A DNA stretch of 64,000 nucleotides. It comes from Xiphias gladius. Its lineage: Eukaryota > Chordata > Actinopteri > Istiophoriformes > Xiphiidae. The translations under genes and the position numbers were made by a program. Location: positions 15,085,501 to 15,149,500 of the forward strand of contig NC_053413.1 of the NCBI RefSeq assembly GCF_016859285.1. Direction: 5' to 3'. Each line of letters opens with the position of its first letter. Position 1 is the first letter of the stretch. Below the pieces are notes generated by a model. The model was not told where the DNA came from. It did no database searches and saw nothing but the letters and a program-made list of their open reading frames with translations. This document shows positions 46,453-61,200 of this stretch, piece by piece.

Positions 46453-48746
46453 TGCACCCACTTTCCTGGTGAAAGTGAAAGGCGAGCCGGTTGAAAGGCT
46501 AGTGTGAAGAACAGAAAGAGCATGTCCCATCACATCTAGATGGCCTCGAGTCAAGGACACCGTAAATACGAGCCCCGGCTGGCCCCATCTACAGGTGTCC
46601 GCGTGTGAGTTTAAAGTTGTTGCCACTGGAGGGCGCTACAGCAACATCCACCACTTTACACCAAGTTATATAAAAGGTGGCTGTCGTTTCACATCAAACC
46701 AGCAGATGTCAGTAGATCATGACAAGTCTCTGATGGCCGCAGTTCAGCCAGTCGGAGAGCGAACGGTGTGGCGGATTACGTTCAAGTGATTCGGGTGACA
46801 TTGCAGACTGCATATAGATTATTGGGGCGAATAAGGATCGTTGGCAGTCGTGTGCTGTTTTTCCTAAGCATTGCTTTGAGAAGTCTGCAAGATAAAAGTG
46901 CTAACAGCCTACATCATGTTTTCTCCTTATCAGTGTGAAACCATGACACTTGGTTGTGTATGGTAATCTCAGTTTTTAGCACTAATTATGTGGATGTTAT
47001 GAGAGCATCATTTTCAATATCCACGGCTGCTGATAAAGCTCCCCTGTGTGCCTTGTGCTCATGAGACAATGAAGGCACAGATCTGGAGTGTCGGCTCATA
47101 GATGACAAAGTGGACTCAGGGACCTTTTTTTTCTTATTTCTGATAAAAAAAAGATTCAATTTAGAGTTGCATTGTCAGTTTTACATCCACTGAGTCTTGG
47201 TGGACAGTACAAAATGTAAAAGGCTACAAGGATTTATATGTGTGTATTTATTTAACAATCCTGTTTACTTTGGTTTTACAATATAAAAACACAACAAGAT
47301 TGTGTCTTTTTCCTGTTTCCGTATGCTGTTTTACATAAATTTACAGTAAGGATGGGGTTTAAAAAAACAAACAAACAAACAAATAAAAACAAAAAACAAA
47401 AACCTGTCAGTAAGAGTTTGAAGCAGCAGATGGTGGGTTGGTGCAGGTCACTGTTAGTGGATGAGCCAGGCGGGGAACTCAGCCAAGACACTGAGGCTGT
47501 CATATATCGGCAAAATATAACGGGATTTTCTGTGATTAAGCCTGCATCAGAAAACTTAATATTGTGGGGAAACATGAAAACTACTGAGCCCTTATTCCAA
47601 TCAGCCACCCTCCCTCCCTCTCCACCTTTCAACTGCTTCCAGGTTTATGTCGTGTTACACAAAACATTTCCCATGGGGCTGCGGTCAAACATGCCCACTT
47701 CCTGCATCTTCTGCCTGTTGGCCCTGACTGAAGAGGCTCATAAAACATATTAAATGTTTAGCCAGCTGGAGGCTAGAAGATTTACTGCCTTTTGGAGGTG
47801 AATGGGTTTGCAGGTAAATTGCAGCCTGGGGAGAATATTTACATGTTTATGCTCCTGGTGAGCAAAGGTTAGGGAGAGAGGTCATTGTTTACTGCTGCAG
47901 TTTGGCTTACTTGTCACAAAAAAAAAAGGAAAAAATGGAAATCAACCTCTACCCTTTGAACCGCCATGTCTCCCTGTTTCCTCAGACTGCTTTTAAAATC
48001 GAGTTTTATAAGCACTTTAAGTGCGAAAAAAAACAGTTTCACTCTCCTCTCCATTCTTTTTAAACAATGTCCAAATGGCTGTTTTATAGTTCCACAGTAC
48101 AAGCATGCAGACTTCCTTATCACTAAAATGAAGATACAGTTCCTGTTTGATATGGCACACGATGGGTAATGATAAACGCTTTCAGCCGACACATTGTCTA
48201 ATACTTTGACCTAGATTGCAGTTTTATCACAGCAGCGATCAGATGTACCCGGTGACTCATAATATGCTGGCTTTTGTTGTTTAGCAAACAATAAGAACAG
48301 AGCAATATCTTTGATTTTCTGATGGACAAACATTCAAAGGGGCACAGACACACTGTAAACAAGCAGTGGTAAATGCTGATGCTTGTTCATAATACTATAT
48401 TTGTAAGTTGCATCCATACTGATGAATTGTAGGAACACTTCCAGTATCAGCAGTCTCCTTTCAGCATCACTTTGTGTAACAAAACTACTGACAAGGCAGT
48501 CGATATGTCAAATATTGTCAGCGTACGGTCTCTTTTTGTTGACATCTTGAAGCAGATTGTAACATCGCTCTTGTTCACACAGATATCAAGCTTCAATAAT
48601 GACTGAAACTGAGTGTTTGTGGTGCTAAGATACAGTGCAAAAAGCTTGGTGAACATGCACAGCTAAACTCGGATGCAGCTACCGCATCATAGTATACTTG
48701 TTTGTAGTGACAAGATGCTGCATGCTGACAAAACACTGCTGCAGCG

Positions 48747-48747
<1 letters not shown>

Positions 48748-48808
<61 letters not shown>
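48748..48808. repeat. (CA)n microsatellite, about 30 units, uninterrupted
   Basis: Sixty-one bases of perfect CA dinucleotide, the longest pure tract in the window. Flanking sequence is unique, so it is likely polymorphic in populations. Confidence 0.97.
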
Positions 48809-48814
<6 letters not shown>

Positions 48815-51800
48815 CTGCAATCAGATGCATCCCATCCGCTCAAAACCGGTGCATAGCGGATCCTGACACTCTGTGTGGATGTGCTTGTGTGTGGGAACAA
48901 GCTCAGTTGAATGAGTCGGCAGAGGAGGGGGATGGAGGGTGTAATCAAGCTGAAAGTATTAGGGGAAGACGAGCTGCTGAGGATCTATGAGAGCAGACAC
49001 TGGTTATATAACCCTAACCCAGTTCACTCCGCTTCCAAAGACAGACTAGGAGGAAGGAGAAGGAGGATTTACTGAACTGGGGTGAATCCTTGTGTTTAGA
49101 CTAAAATGAACCAGGCCATTGGTTATTTGCATGCACTGTTGGCTCATATGACAATAGGTGTCAGATTCTTATTCAAACACTGTTTGTCCAGGTCAACAAA
49201 GAGCTTACAGATTGCTTTGTCACAATAAAAGCATTGACTTATTTAGTGCAGGAGAAAATGGTAATGATTTGGTTGCTTTCGACAAAGTGTCCAACCTTGG
49301 TTATTGCTTTATAGTACCGGTAGGTACAGCAACATATTTCAGTCCCTCCCTGCAATGCTGCAAGTGAAATGTTTACTCAAGATTGGTCTCCGAGTATCTT
49401 TGAACACATGATTTGATCAGAAAACATATCAGACAAAGCTGGCTTCATTCTAAGCTTTGATAGGAGTGTTTAGGTTCTCCATGTGCCATGCATGGGCGTG
49501 CCTCGTGACTGCTGAGCTGTTTCCGTTGGTGTCTGTGACAGGAGCAGTCTGAGGGCGACATGGAGAAGAAAGCTCCACACAGATCAGGGGTAAAGATACG
49601 GTGGGTTTCGATTAAAACCAACCAGGGTCCTAATCGTAATGCTGCAGTGCTCTGCATACCAATGACCACTGACAATGGGTCCCTCGCCATTCTTAACTCC
49701 TCCATTCACCCACAGTAAATGGCAGTTTATTCAAGTGGCCTGGCTGTTACATAACCTCGCTTTTCACAAGTCTATATGTGGGCCCTGGGAGAAGGAAACA
49801 TACACAGTAGTGTAGAGGGACAGAATCCCAGTGCTGTTCCGGGAAAATATAAAGGCACAAGACAAAGTGTCAAATAACATTGTAACCACCAGGACCAAGC
49901 TTAGTGTGAATGGCATTAATGCAGAGGCAGTCAAGTCAATCAGTCTTTCCTATATCCAGCCATTAAACAAGCTGATCAATGTTGCTTTCATTTGCTTCAG
50001 TAATGCCACCATTCACACAGTGTGGACAGTTACGCTTGTTTCTCATTGCCCACATTGGTGTTTTTGAACTGTTCTGTGAATGTTATCCTATTGCATTTGG
50101 ACCACTGTTTAACCAAACTAATCAATATACAGACTGAAAATAGAACAGTGGTGTGCAAATATTTAAGGGTCACTACTGGTCAAATATTTAACTTGTGGGT
50201 CCAGCAAGCCAAAATAACATTTCATGGTGAGTGGACTGTGTAGTAAACCCTCCTGAGGGGACTTACAGATGTTTTCTATAACACTGTGACTATTACATCC
50301 CTGTTGGCACATCAGGACACTTTGTACAGTCAATGTTTGTATGGATCGTGTTGGATGAAACAGCTGCATGCTATGGTTACAGAACAAAATGAGCCAATTG
50401 AATACTGTATTGGGATGTCCTGGAGTGCCAGAGGTTTGGTAAACAACATGTGGTACCATTGGATTCCAGCAGAGGCCCCCCTTTTTCAAAAAAAAAAACT
50501 CTGGAACAATGAATGAAAAACACTTCTCCTCAGCGGACTGCCTCAGACCGGTTTCTGTGCTCCACATTTAAGGGAGGTTGTCATACTCTGAAATTCAACA
50601 TTACACTGATGTCAGCTGTTTCCGTCTTTGCCGTTATCTTACTGCACCACAGTGATCTGGACACGTCACTTGATTATTTGTGAATATAAGTGAATCAGCT
50701 CGGATTGTTTTATAATCAGCTCTAATTGTTTTTTATGCAGCTGTTGGACAGGCAGAAAGGGAACTCCCATGATGTGTTTTTGTGGAAAAGGCAATCTTCT
50801 GTCATTACAATGCAGTGCAAATAACCACTTATTGTACATTTTTCCCAGGGTGCTGTTACGTCTGCATTTGTGGTTTTGTAATGCCATGATAGCAGCCTGC
50901 CATGTGGGTCATGCCAGTGGAAAAAGGATGATAGGTAGTTTTGTACTCACCCCTGCAATGTGCAGTTCACCACTTAAATATATATTGCACGGAATAATAA
51001 TGATATGATCAGTAAGAGGAGACGGTTGAGGAATGACCCTTGATTAAATTAAAGGCCTTATCTCAGCGTCCCTTAGAGCCATGTTTTGCGTATCAGGGAT
51101 CAAGGCTCCTTTGAATAAATAATGACAGGCCGATGTTTGGAGCACATGACAGAATACTCACTACACCAACACGACACCGGTGGCCACCTAAGTGAGTGAA
51201 AGTTCTTTTCCTGCAGGAAGAAAAGACCTGATTTAGTAGTTTGCTCGTAGAAGCTGGCCACCTGTGGAAGAGAGGAAGCTCTTCTCACTGTGCATCCGAC
51301 AGGCCAGTTTTTTAGCAGACAACCAGTTTGCCATGGCAGCGGCTATCTGCACACACAGCACTGTGGGGGTGGCTGGTCTGTGTCAGCACTCATTACCATC
51401 CATTGCCTTTGTGGATGCCTCTTCCACGAGTCCTTTAGAAAGAAATAAAAGAGAGATGCTTTACACTTTAATGACTTTCCCACAGTGGCTCTCCAAAACA
51501 ACAGTTCCCCTTAAATTGCTTTGCCCTGGCTGAGACTGGAGGAGAGTCCCCACTGCTCAACAGAGGAAGAGAAATACTGAGTCCACTGTCTGTCCACTCG
51601 GCAAGGCCAGCCAATAGGGGGGGAATAATCAGGTCTTTATGTGGCGTGGGGCCTAAAGCGGACAGCCTCGGTATTGTCCCCACAGTCCCCCTCCCTTATC
51701 CTGGTTTGATTGTTCCTCTGGATCCAACATATGGTCACGTTGAGACACCCCCACAACCCAAATTAGGGTCTGTGCATCTACTTCCCCCAACAGACTCTGA

Positions 51801-53517
51801 CCCACCAGCCAGTGGGCATCCAGTTTAAAGCAAACAGATGAGGCAATGTGTTCTCTCAAATGTAATTTAATAACAGTCTTTTTCCAGGTACATGTTCTTG
51901 TTTAGATCTTCTGTTGGCAGATTTAAAAAAGTAAATATCCAGAGCTGTGATTCAAGTGGCTTACTATGATCACGTGGCCACTGTCTCCTTTCAAACGCTT
52001 TTTCTGTTTTGTTGGAGTTGACTGTTGACTGAAGAACAAATGGACGATTACACTGGACGTCTGACACTGCCAGTGTATTGCTGCAAACGAAGTCAGATAC
52101 ACATTCCTTCTAAATGGAAACAGAAAAGTAATGTCAACAATAGTTGCTCCAAACTTAACATTAAACACACAATCCACATGTCAGCTACACAAGACAAATG
52201 TTGATTTCAAAGCCAGTTATGTAACCACTGAGATGCATGAAGTCAAGTACTGTGCATTGTTGGTTTCTTTCTCCAACTTTAATCTCCTGAGACTTTATGG
52301 GAATAGATTACCACGTTGCTGTTTGAGGACAGTATTTGCTCTGATCTTTATTAAAATGTTACACATTTCCTCTAAATTACACAAAGCAAAACCTGGCTGA
52401 GACCCAGAAACATTTCTATATTTTTTAGTAAAATCACTCATTCATTAATTGAGTCATCAGTGTATAAAAGCAATTATTCATTCAGTAAAGCTACAAGGCA
52501 ATAACTTTACCATAAACGGAGATGAGGAAGTTTTCCAGAAGTTTGGATTGATAAGAACGGACAACATTTGCAAGCATTCCACCAAACCATCTGAGATCAA
52601 ATAAGATGCAAGAAGCAGGTCAGCATGAAAACAGGGGCTTTGTTTGTTGCTTTATTTAACTGTTAAACCCCTGGTTTGAGATATGACAGTTCCTTCACTT
52701 GAACTAGTGGTGATTCAGCATGAAAATCCACATATTTGTCATGTAGCATTGTCATCATAACTGATGCAATGTTTCACACATTAACAATGCTAATTTTAGA
52801 CATGACTGGGTGAATAATTCTCTCTTTCAGTTGTATGCCATATCTGCAACATGTCAGCAAACAAGGCCCTGTTAAAGTGGATTACAGCTAGTGATGGCAT
52901 GTGTAATAAAATATAATCCCTGCTGTAGCTGTAAATCCTCACTGAGCCTGCTGTATGTGAGTTTGTGTGTATTACAAGGGATCATTCGGGTATATATGTT
53001 AAGTGTGTCTGCTGCGTATCCTTTTCTATGAAACAATAGTGATATACGATTTCCAGTTTTGTATCCAAATCCCCAATATTTACATGCAAAGCATCACCTT
53101 ATATCTACTGCTAAAGTAACCAGGTCATTTCATCTCGTGATGTTCTTTTAAATCCTTTATCTAAAAACCTGTGATGGACAGCTGACCTGTCCAGGCCATT
53201 GCCCTGTTATCTGCCTAATGCATTCTAGGAAAGGCCACAGCCCTGCTATCACCCCAAATAAGAAGGAGTAGGAATAAGAATGAATGGCAGGATGATGACA
53301 GGATGAACTGTATGCATTTGATTTATTTGATTGTATTATTATTTTTTAATTCTTATGGGGTTTTTTCAGCTAGCTTCAGTTAGTTCTATGTATCTGTTTA
53401 GTTTTGTGTTTTCCCACTCTTAATAATTGTTAGAAAGAATTGAAACCAAATAATTATGTTCCACTAAAGAATGAAGTAATTATTGTGTCGTGTATGTTTC
53501 TGCATTTTTTGCCACAC
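48809..53517. other. Intergenic, no gene seen
   Basis: Reading frames here are short and lack splice sites in register or family motifs. One proline-rich frame (51646-51828) was considered and not called. Confidence 0.5.
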
Positions 53518-53905
53518 TAGCAGCGGCAGTTCTCGTCAGTCGGTCTAGATTTAACAACTACTGGATGGATTGTCATGAAATTTGGTACAGACATTCATGT
53601 ACTCATCAGGATTTATTTTAATAACTTTGGAGGTTCCCTAAATTTTCTTCTTGCCCCAACATCATCGTCCAATACATTAATTTATCAATAAAAACTAATG
53701 ATATTCCCATCAGCCTCAAATGTATTTTGTGTTTGGTGCTTCTTTGCACATGTTAGCATGCTAACCAGCTAAACTAAGATGGGGAACATGCTAAACGTCA
53801 TACCCGCTAAACATCAATATGTTAGCATGGTCATTGTGAACATGTTAGCATCCTAGCGTTGGAATTTAGCTCAAAGCTGTGTCTGAATACAGGCTCATGG
53901 AACTG
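53518..53905. repeat. Dispersed teleost repeat (ATGGATTGTCATGAAATTTG type)
   Basis: Contains CTGGATGGATTGTCATGAAA, TTTGGTACAGACATTCATG, and further right a series of GCTAAACATCA / ATGTTAGCATG phrases. This combination is one I recognise as highly repeated in percomorph genomes. No coding capacity is visible. Confidence 0.7.
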
Positions 53906-56900
53906 CTACCATGACCCTTAATCTTGTTTTCACATTGAAGCATTAAAATACGTCTTAAAAGCACACACAAATGTGCATGTCATTAATTTGCAGATGGGTT
54001 TTTCAATGACAGTCACAGTTATCTCGTCCTCATCTGCAGAGGTAGGGAGTCCAAACAGAAGGGACTAAAAGAAGAAATTACCTTGAGAGTTGATAAGTTC
54101 ATCCCTGAACAACAGGCTGTGAAATGAATTCCCTGGGCAGACCAGTTATTGTGCTGTTCCTGGTCAAATTTGTTGCGAATAGGTGTTTGCTGCGGGCCGT
54201 TGCCGACCTGAAACTGAACAGCTCCTCCTCTCGCCCCGATCTGATTACATGTATTGACCTGGTGGTTTTCATACTGTAAAAAGACTGAGAGAAAGAAGGA
54301 AGGAAAGAATCGCATGAAATTGGAAACCAGACATTTGGATGTGAAACTGAGATGGCGAAAGAAAACAAGTCAAAATCCAGACAGACAACTGAGAGACCAC
54401 TGTTTTAACACTTGGTCATTCAGAGGTCAAACAAAATTCTTCCCTGTTTTTCTTTATTGGAGAGCCAACTGCCTCCAATTAATTCATAATATGATGCATG
54501 GGGCTACTTAGGTAAAAGACTTTATGGCAGACCTTGATGAGCAGAACTTGTGTGCTTTAAGCTTTACAGCTACAACAAAAGGTAATCAGTTTCATCAGTG
54601 GAAAGAAAAAAATCAGGTGACACAAGGAAGCAGCTGTTTCCTCAACTTTTCCGGACTCAAGACTTGACACAGCTGACTAATGAAAAGCAAAGTCATCTCC
54701 CTTGCATAATGCCCACACACTGCTTACTAAGAAGTCTGACACTTTGAAGACATGGGATCAGGCGGTTTTTACCTTCACGTGTTTGTAGATGTCATTACTG
54801 TAGAAGGAGAATTAGCTACTAAAAATGAATGTGTTTTTTGCTATTCACAGCTGTTGCAACTGCTGTTAGGTCAGTTAAAAGACAGAGCTTAGATACGACG
54901 TTTATAAATCGATTTGACAACCACTACAACTAAGACAAAAACTGTCACAAGGTAATATCAGTTCAGCTTCTGTCGTTTTCAATGAGCTTGGCATTTGCAC
55001 CCTTCTCAAGCGACATAATTCGGCTACTGTAACAAGCGCTCTGTTTAACTACATCATAATTAACGTAGGTCCTTTTTAGCTAAATGTCTGCACCGTTGTC
55101 TCGTGAATTACTGTGGCTTGTTCCAAATCAAATCTTACAGCAAACTGTTTAAGTACGTCATGGTTACGACAGTATTAACCTTGATAATATTATACTAAAA
55201 CAGCATATTGAAAATGGAAACATCAGGGGCTAACATTAACGTTAAGTTGGCACTTTAGCCGAGGAGCTCAACATATATTGTAATCGTCGGCAAAATGGTT
55301 ACGTTCATAACGTAGACTCCATGGAAATAGCATTAACGCAAAGGTAACAAGTTTGCACCTCTGTAACATCTTAAACATCATCTGTTCAGAGAATGTGACT
55401 GTGAAAATTATATATATTTACAATGGTTAAATACAATTTAATGAGTTATGAAATCTATAAGTTGGTGAAAAAAACACCCAATGTTTTCAAGTATTGGGTG
55501 TTCTGCTCCTACCCAGACACTAATATGATATGTGGGTACCGAGTGGAATTAAATTGTATGCTACATTACCCTCCCAAAGCTGTAGGCTACATAAAGCTGA
55601 TACCTTATAAAAATCAAGAATTGTTTTTACTTTAACTGTGTTGGTGCTACATCTGTATTATTTTTAATCGATATGCAGCATTAGTTCTGCTGTTGAGTAA
55701 TTACCAGATTAATTACTGCTTCAATGACTAATAAGTAATGAGTAGCTGATTACATTTCTCAAGTAAATGAAATGGAAATGGAAACTATAACCTTTAAAGC
55801 ATAACATTGTTAGATAGATACAACATACATGTAAGCATTATTAAATGGAATATATACCAAAAGGTTTGATCTATACCATGGTATGGACGGATCATATTAT
55901 GAAACCATTTAGAAATCAATGTTTTTATTTGTCAATTAAAGACAGAAAAAATTAAATTATATGTATATTATCATACACAGAATTATATGTACAATAAGAA
56001 CAAAGCACACTGAGGAAACACTGAGTATATGGAAGGTTCATTATACAGTTTAAGCCAACTGATTAAAAAAAGGTTCACAATTAAAACTCCTCAGTTAGCA
56101 AGTGACATGGCTTCAAAAGCAAATTCTCCCCATTTTGGCTAATTCATTTAGTTTTATAAAGCTCTTTGCACCTTCGTATAATTTTGTCATTTAGGGCCAA
56201 GTTTCCCTCTCTGCTGAGCTCGACAGAGGCTTTGTGAGATGCTGGAATAACTGCCCGGTCTCAGTATCCCTAGCCCAGTGGTTGGCATATGGTTAGCCAT
56301 GTGACGCAGCCAGCATGATGGTGAGATCAGCGTAATCAAGAAGCCATAAAGAGACAATGCTTTCACACAACCAGGCGATGAATGGCTGCTGTCATTTCAT
56401 CCTCAGATCTGTGGCTCTTCTGGCAACTAATACGACATTGGAAGGCAATCAGCTTGACATTATCATAAAAATCTGATTTGATACATTACACTGGCAAGGA
56501 TGAGAAAGAGAATTACGCATCTGCTATACCTGAGGTTTATCCTCAAGTTCTGTGCAAAGAAAATCAAACTGTTAGAACAAAGAGATTTTTGAGCGGATCA
56601 GTGTATGACGATTATGTCCTCTTTTGGTATTTAGTTGACTCTACTGGGAACCAGTGCGCTCTTTGCACAGGGAAACAGGATGTAAGTGGCCTTTGAGAAG
56701 AGGAGTATGACCAAGGAGAGCTAATCCTCCCTCTTACACTATATATTGATCTGGTGTTGGACTGTGTAGTGCAACAGATTTTGGTCATATCCGTACGGAG
56801 CTGTTTTTTCCTTAAACCAGGATTTGAACACGCAATTTTCTAACCCTAACCCTAAACCGTTACTGTGCCGCTTTTGCTGGCTGCACTCTACCTGGTTCAG

Positions 56901-58042
56901 TGTCTGCCGGTGCAGAGAGTACAGTCAAAGAGGCTTATAGCCATCCGCTCTTAATGAGGCTTTGCACACTCCAGGCCCCTTGTTAAGAACAATGACCCAG
57001 CTGTGTGCGGCCTTTTTCTCTTTGGTGTTGTAGAACATACAGAAAGGTCTGTTAACAGGTCAGTGGAAATGTAACGAGTGCTCAGCCATTCGTATTTACA
57101 TTTCTCTGGTGTTATGGCCACAGATGAAAGGTGGCTGCATGTTATTTACTGCTCAAACTACATCAGGAACACAGCGTACTCAGGTGTTTCCCATAGTGTA
57201 CAAAGGAGAGCAGGACTTGCATAACGTTTTGGGACACGATAACAGAGGCCTCATATATTCAGATTTTCTCACTGGTCTGAACATTGCTGCAGAGTGATTA
57301 TAATTCAGTTTTTGCAGAATCACCAATCCAGTTTGACTGAGTAGGAGGCTTCTTATGTTTGAAGTTTGAAAGAGGCTTTAACCACTCTCCTAATAATGGA
57401 GCCATTGAGATCAGAACGGGCTTTTGCACAAACTGAACTCACTATGAATAAACAAGCCTCTCTTACATAAACAGCTAGCAAGGCCAGCTCCAATTATCAT
57501 ACACTCACAAACAATGGGCTTCCGAGGTAAAATTTAATGGTGTCAAAATTTGTTTGGACTTTGTCTTATGATGGATTTGTACATTGAGTGACATCTCCCT
57601 GTCTTTCACTGCAGCGTACTACAATCATGAACTGAAAGTTGCAAGTGATATCCCTCTAAAAGGAAGTACGTATGCTGTTCATCCAGTTTTAAAAAGCAAT
57701 AGTAGAATTAAAAAGTATTGATCTGATTTCAAAGCATTTCCGATTTCAAGGGATTTTAAGGCTATACATATACAGTACTTCCTTGCGCTGTCATACAGCA
57801 CAACAACCACAAGGTTATTATTCATCCTGCTTCTCGGTGCAGGTCATCTGAAGTCATTCCATCTGCAGGTAACACTTAGGCCAGTAATCCAAGAGCGAGG
57901 TCATTGATTAAAGGTAGCTCCAGTATTAGACTACAGCAAACGGTTGTTGCATTTTACTCAGAAATGTAACCTAATAGTTCAAAAAAGTTTGTTGTGAAAA
58001 AAAAACATTACTTCTCTTTCAAACTGTTTAAATTCAATTTGG
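53906..58042. other. Intergenic, no gene supported
   Basis: No known gene recognised. A possible short exon at 57615-57670 is discussed as a finding. A short CCCTAACCCTAA string near 56842 is not an array. Confidence 0.5.
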
Positions 58043-58200
58043 GTTAAATGAATAGATTAGTTGATCAACAGAAGATTAATCAGCAACATTTTTCATAATC
58101 AAATAATCATTTTTCACTGTTTCCTGACATTTTATATACCAAATGATTCCTCGAGATAAAAATGACAGTTTAATCAATAGTAATCACTAGGCACAACATT
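58043..58200. mobile_element. AGGGCTGCAAC-family repeat, copy 4 (reverse orientation, partial)
   Basis: Reads as the reverse complement of the family: GATTAGTTGATCAACAGAAG, ATTAATCAGCAACATTTTTC, TTTTTCACTGTTTCCTGACA then TTTTATATACCAAATGATT. The central part is deleted. Confidence 0.65.
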
Positions 58201-61200
58201 AAATGCAATGATTTGCTATATGACTGAATTATCAATTGTCAAATGAATAAATCCAGGCTTGTCCCATAATAAAATACTTTATTCTGTGGTAACTCAAGTT
58301 ATATTTCTAGTATAGAAAAATACCTTGTTTGTTAAAACTCTGCCGAAGAAGACAAGTGTCAGACAGTCACTCTATACTTTAACCTGATCAGGGCTCCTGC
58401 TCAGGAGATTTTTGCTCACCGCTCTGGAAGTATAAAGAGGCCATTTGTTGTCTTTGTATTTAAGCTTTAATTAAGATGGCTCAGCTAAATGTCTCTGTCA
58501 GTGTGTGCATGTGCTGCACTGTGACAGGGTAGGTTGAATAATAGTTCCTTCAGTCTGGACTCACTGTTGCACCCCAGAGAGGAACAATCAGATGCTTCCA
58601 GCCTGACTTGGTTCGGGTCGAGTCGAGTGATGTTACACGAACTGGCCGCTGTGTGCCAACTAGATGGAGGGGGTTCATGCCGAAGGACAATTCCTGTTTT
58701 ATCCCACTGTCCCTCTCGATGGCTCCCGTGCCGCAATGCACTGCTCCCCAAAGATACTGTTCCCACGGTGCGGCGGGCAACCTGGGACAGACTGTGTGGT
58801 TAGCGGTGTAAGAAAGCACCATTCTGCGTTTACCTGAGTGTCTCTTGTGCAGCCTAGCATGCAAGGGAACTGATTAAATGACAGCCAGGGAACGGGGTTG
58901 TGGAAACTGTACGAGAAAAAGAAAAAAAGAAGACAGTATCTTTTTAAAAATGCCGCTATGAGAGTTCAGAAGAATGGTGGAGCTTTTATAGGTGGGAATA
59001 AATGGACCTTTTGGCCTGCTATTGTGAAAACTTTCTTTGGGGAACCAAAATAACAAAGAAGATGTGAAAATGCTGCAGAGGAAGTTGGCCCAGACAACAT
59101 GGATAAAAGAAACGTACGACGTATGTTTCCAGGCTCTTAGCAACTATCCGATCTTAGGAGGATTTGTAAACCCTTTCATGTTGACTCAGACAGTCTCGTG
59201 TTTCATTTTGTTCTAATTTATTGTTGACCAAGCCTGAACAGTTTCATTTAATCAAGACTCTTGAATGAATCAACTAATGCCTGCATTAAATCTGATTAAA
59301 TATTAGGTCCACAGTAGAGTTTAATGAAAGTAGAAGTGATATTTTGTGTCGTACCAGAGAAAATTTCCACAGAAAAGATCCAGATGTATATGTTGTACCA
59401 AAATGCTGGTGTTTTCAGTTACGACAGACTAAAGCTCTTGCCGGCAGGTTTTCAGATTGTCTCTTGCTGTCTAACAGACTGTCAGACTTTCAGACTTAGA
59501 CTGTATGTGCATTTTTGTTACAGTTCAGAACAGCTCCTGCACATATCTGGTGTTTTAATGACAATGCTAAACAAAACTGCATATACTGTTAGGCCCATTA
59601 TGTAGTGCTGTGTAAATAAGATTAATGAGCAATGCTGCCCTGCGGTTGTCCACTCTTTCTGCAAATCCCCTCTCCTCTGGCCACTGGAGGGCAATCCCTA
59701 GCTTCAGAGTTCGCAGTGGTTTCACCATGTTTTGAATCTTTAGACCTCAAGTTGTGCACCTCAGGAAATAGAGCTCAACAGGACAAATACTGTTGTCCTG
59801 TTCAGCTAGAATGAATTAGAAAACATCCCACGCATGCTGTGCATTTTGTGGCAAATCACGCTCAGCAGAGTGAATGACCCTGCCATTGTCATGCAGTTGT
59901 CATTTATATCAGTTACAAGAGTCACATTTTCAGAACATTTTTAGAATTTCTTCCCTGCCCCACAACTTACATATTTTCTCATCATTCAAAGAGGCACATT
60001 GACATGCCTGGCCTAAAATGGGTTGAGACACATCTAAAGTGTTTTGTCTGATTATGCTGCCAGACAGCATGATAAGGCAGCACTTTACTTAAAGTCCCCC
60101 TGTTTAGCATTTTTAAGCTGTATATACAAATGTAATATATTGTTTCTAATGCACTATAATGTAATTGTAATAAGATATAAGTCTTTATTACATCTATAAC
60201 TGACACCCAAAGTGGAGGCTGGCCTATAAACACATAATGAATGACAATAATGTAAAACTCAGTTGTAATGATATATTATGTGTCTTCATAGGAGAAGTTG
60301 TCATTGTTGGCAGAAACTCTACATTAATTAACACTCAAAATGTCAATATTATAGTTGTGTACAACTACATTATAGTTTGTTATAAAGCATGTGTTAAATG
60401 TTTGTACACTGCTTTTAAAAATTAAATACAGCGATTTAAAGAGTTACAATTGTGCATAAAATAAAAATTAATTCTCCAGTGCCTTCTTGTTGTTTCGCCA
60501 ATAATTAAGAGTTTGCCTCTTCTGTCAGCCGATAGTCACCTATGTTTAGTAGTGACATGAATATGTTATACAGAGATGCCACACCTTTTTATTCTTTGGT
60601 TGGTATGATGAACAAACTCACTACAAACAAACTCACCACAAAGTTTCATGCAAATCCATTTCTAACTTTATTAGACATTTACTGTGGGAGGTCATGAATC
60701 TGTGATTTACTGTAGTAGATCCACAGCAGCCAGACCAGTCAGTTAGTGTTTAAGATGTTAAAGTGATACTCCACTCAATCTTTTGGGTGTCACACTCCGC
60801 CCCTGCAGATGTGAAAAGCAGCTGTAAAAAGGTTGTAGTTTTGAGGTTGCTGCATTGACACCAATCGTGACAACGTGACAAAGTATCAATATGTCCAAGG
60901 AAACTTTTTAATCCACGCAGCATGATGTACTTTTCCACTGTCCATTTGTATGGTCAGTATGTTCCAGACCACAGATTTTTGGACCAAAGTAAAGACACTA
61001 CTGCACTAAATACACTACTTCTGTTTCAGTCATCTCCGTACTGAGCTTCTGAATATGGTTGCATTCAGACCGAGGTTAGCTCTGCAAGAAAAAACGCGTC
61101 CCTCTCATTCATTTGAATGAGGCCAGTCTGGTAGCGCAGCAGGGGTGCCAACGCAGGGGGCTCTGATTAAAACACCCTGGCAGCATCCTCCAGACAAAAA

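Larger units (their letters stand above)
44323..48747. other. Intergenic, repeats only
   Basis: No coding gene recognised. Contains the repeat fragments at 44711-44795 and 46178-46452, A-rich stretches (about 47360-47400), and a phrase CACTGGAGGGCGCTACAG near 46625 typical of dispersed fish repeats. Confidence 0.5.

Noticed and set aside
48593-48990. Three frames over the (CA)30 tract
   Set aside because: Microsatellite translations with no conserved flanks.
51646-51828. Proline-rich 60-aa frame containing PYPGL
   Set aside because: No supporting motif or splice context; likely chance.
56838-56858. CCCTAACCCTAA telomere-like string
   Set aside because: Only two units; too short for an interstitial telomeric array.
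58485-58864. Overlapping frames of 67-104 aa with balanced composition
   Set aside because: No domain, splice signal or family resemblance; frames on both strands are equally long, as expected by chance in GC-richer DNA.
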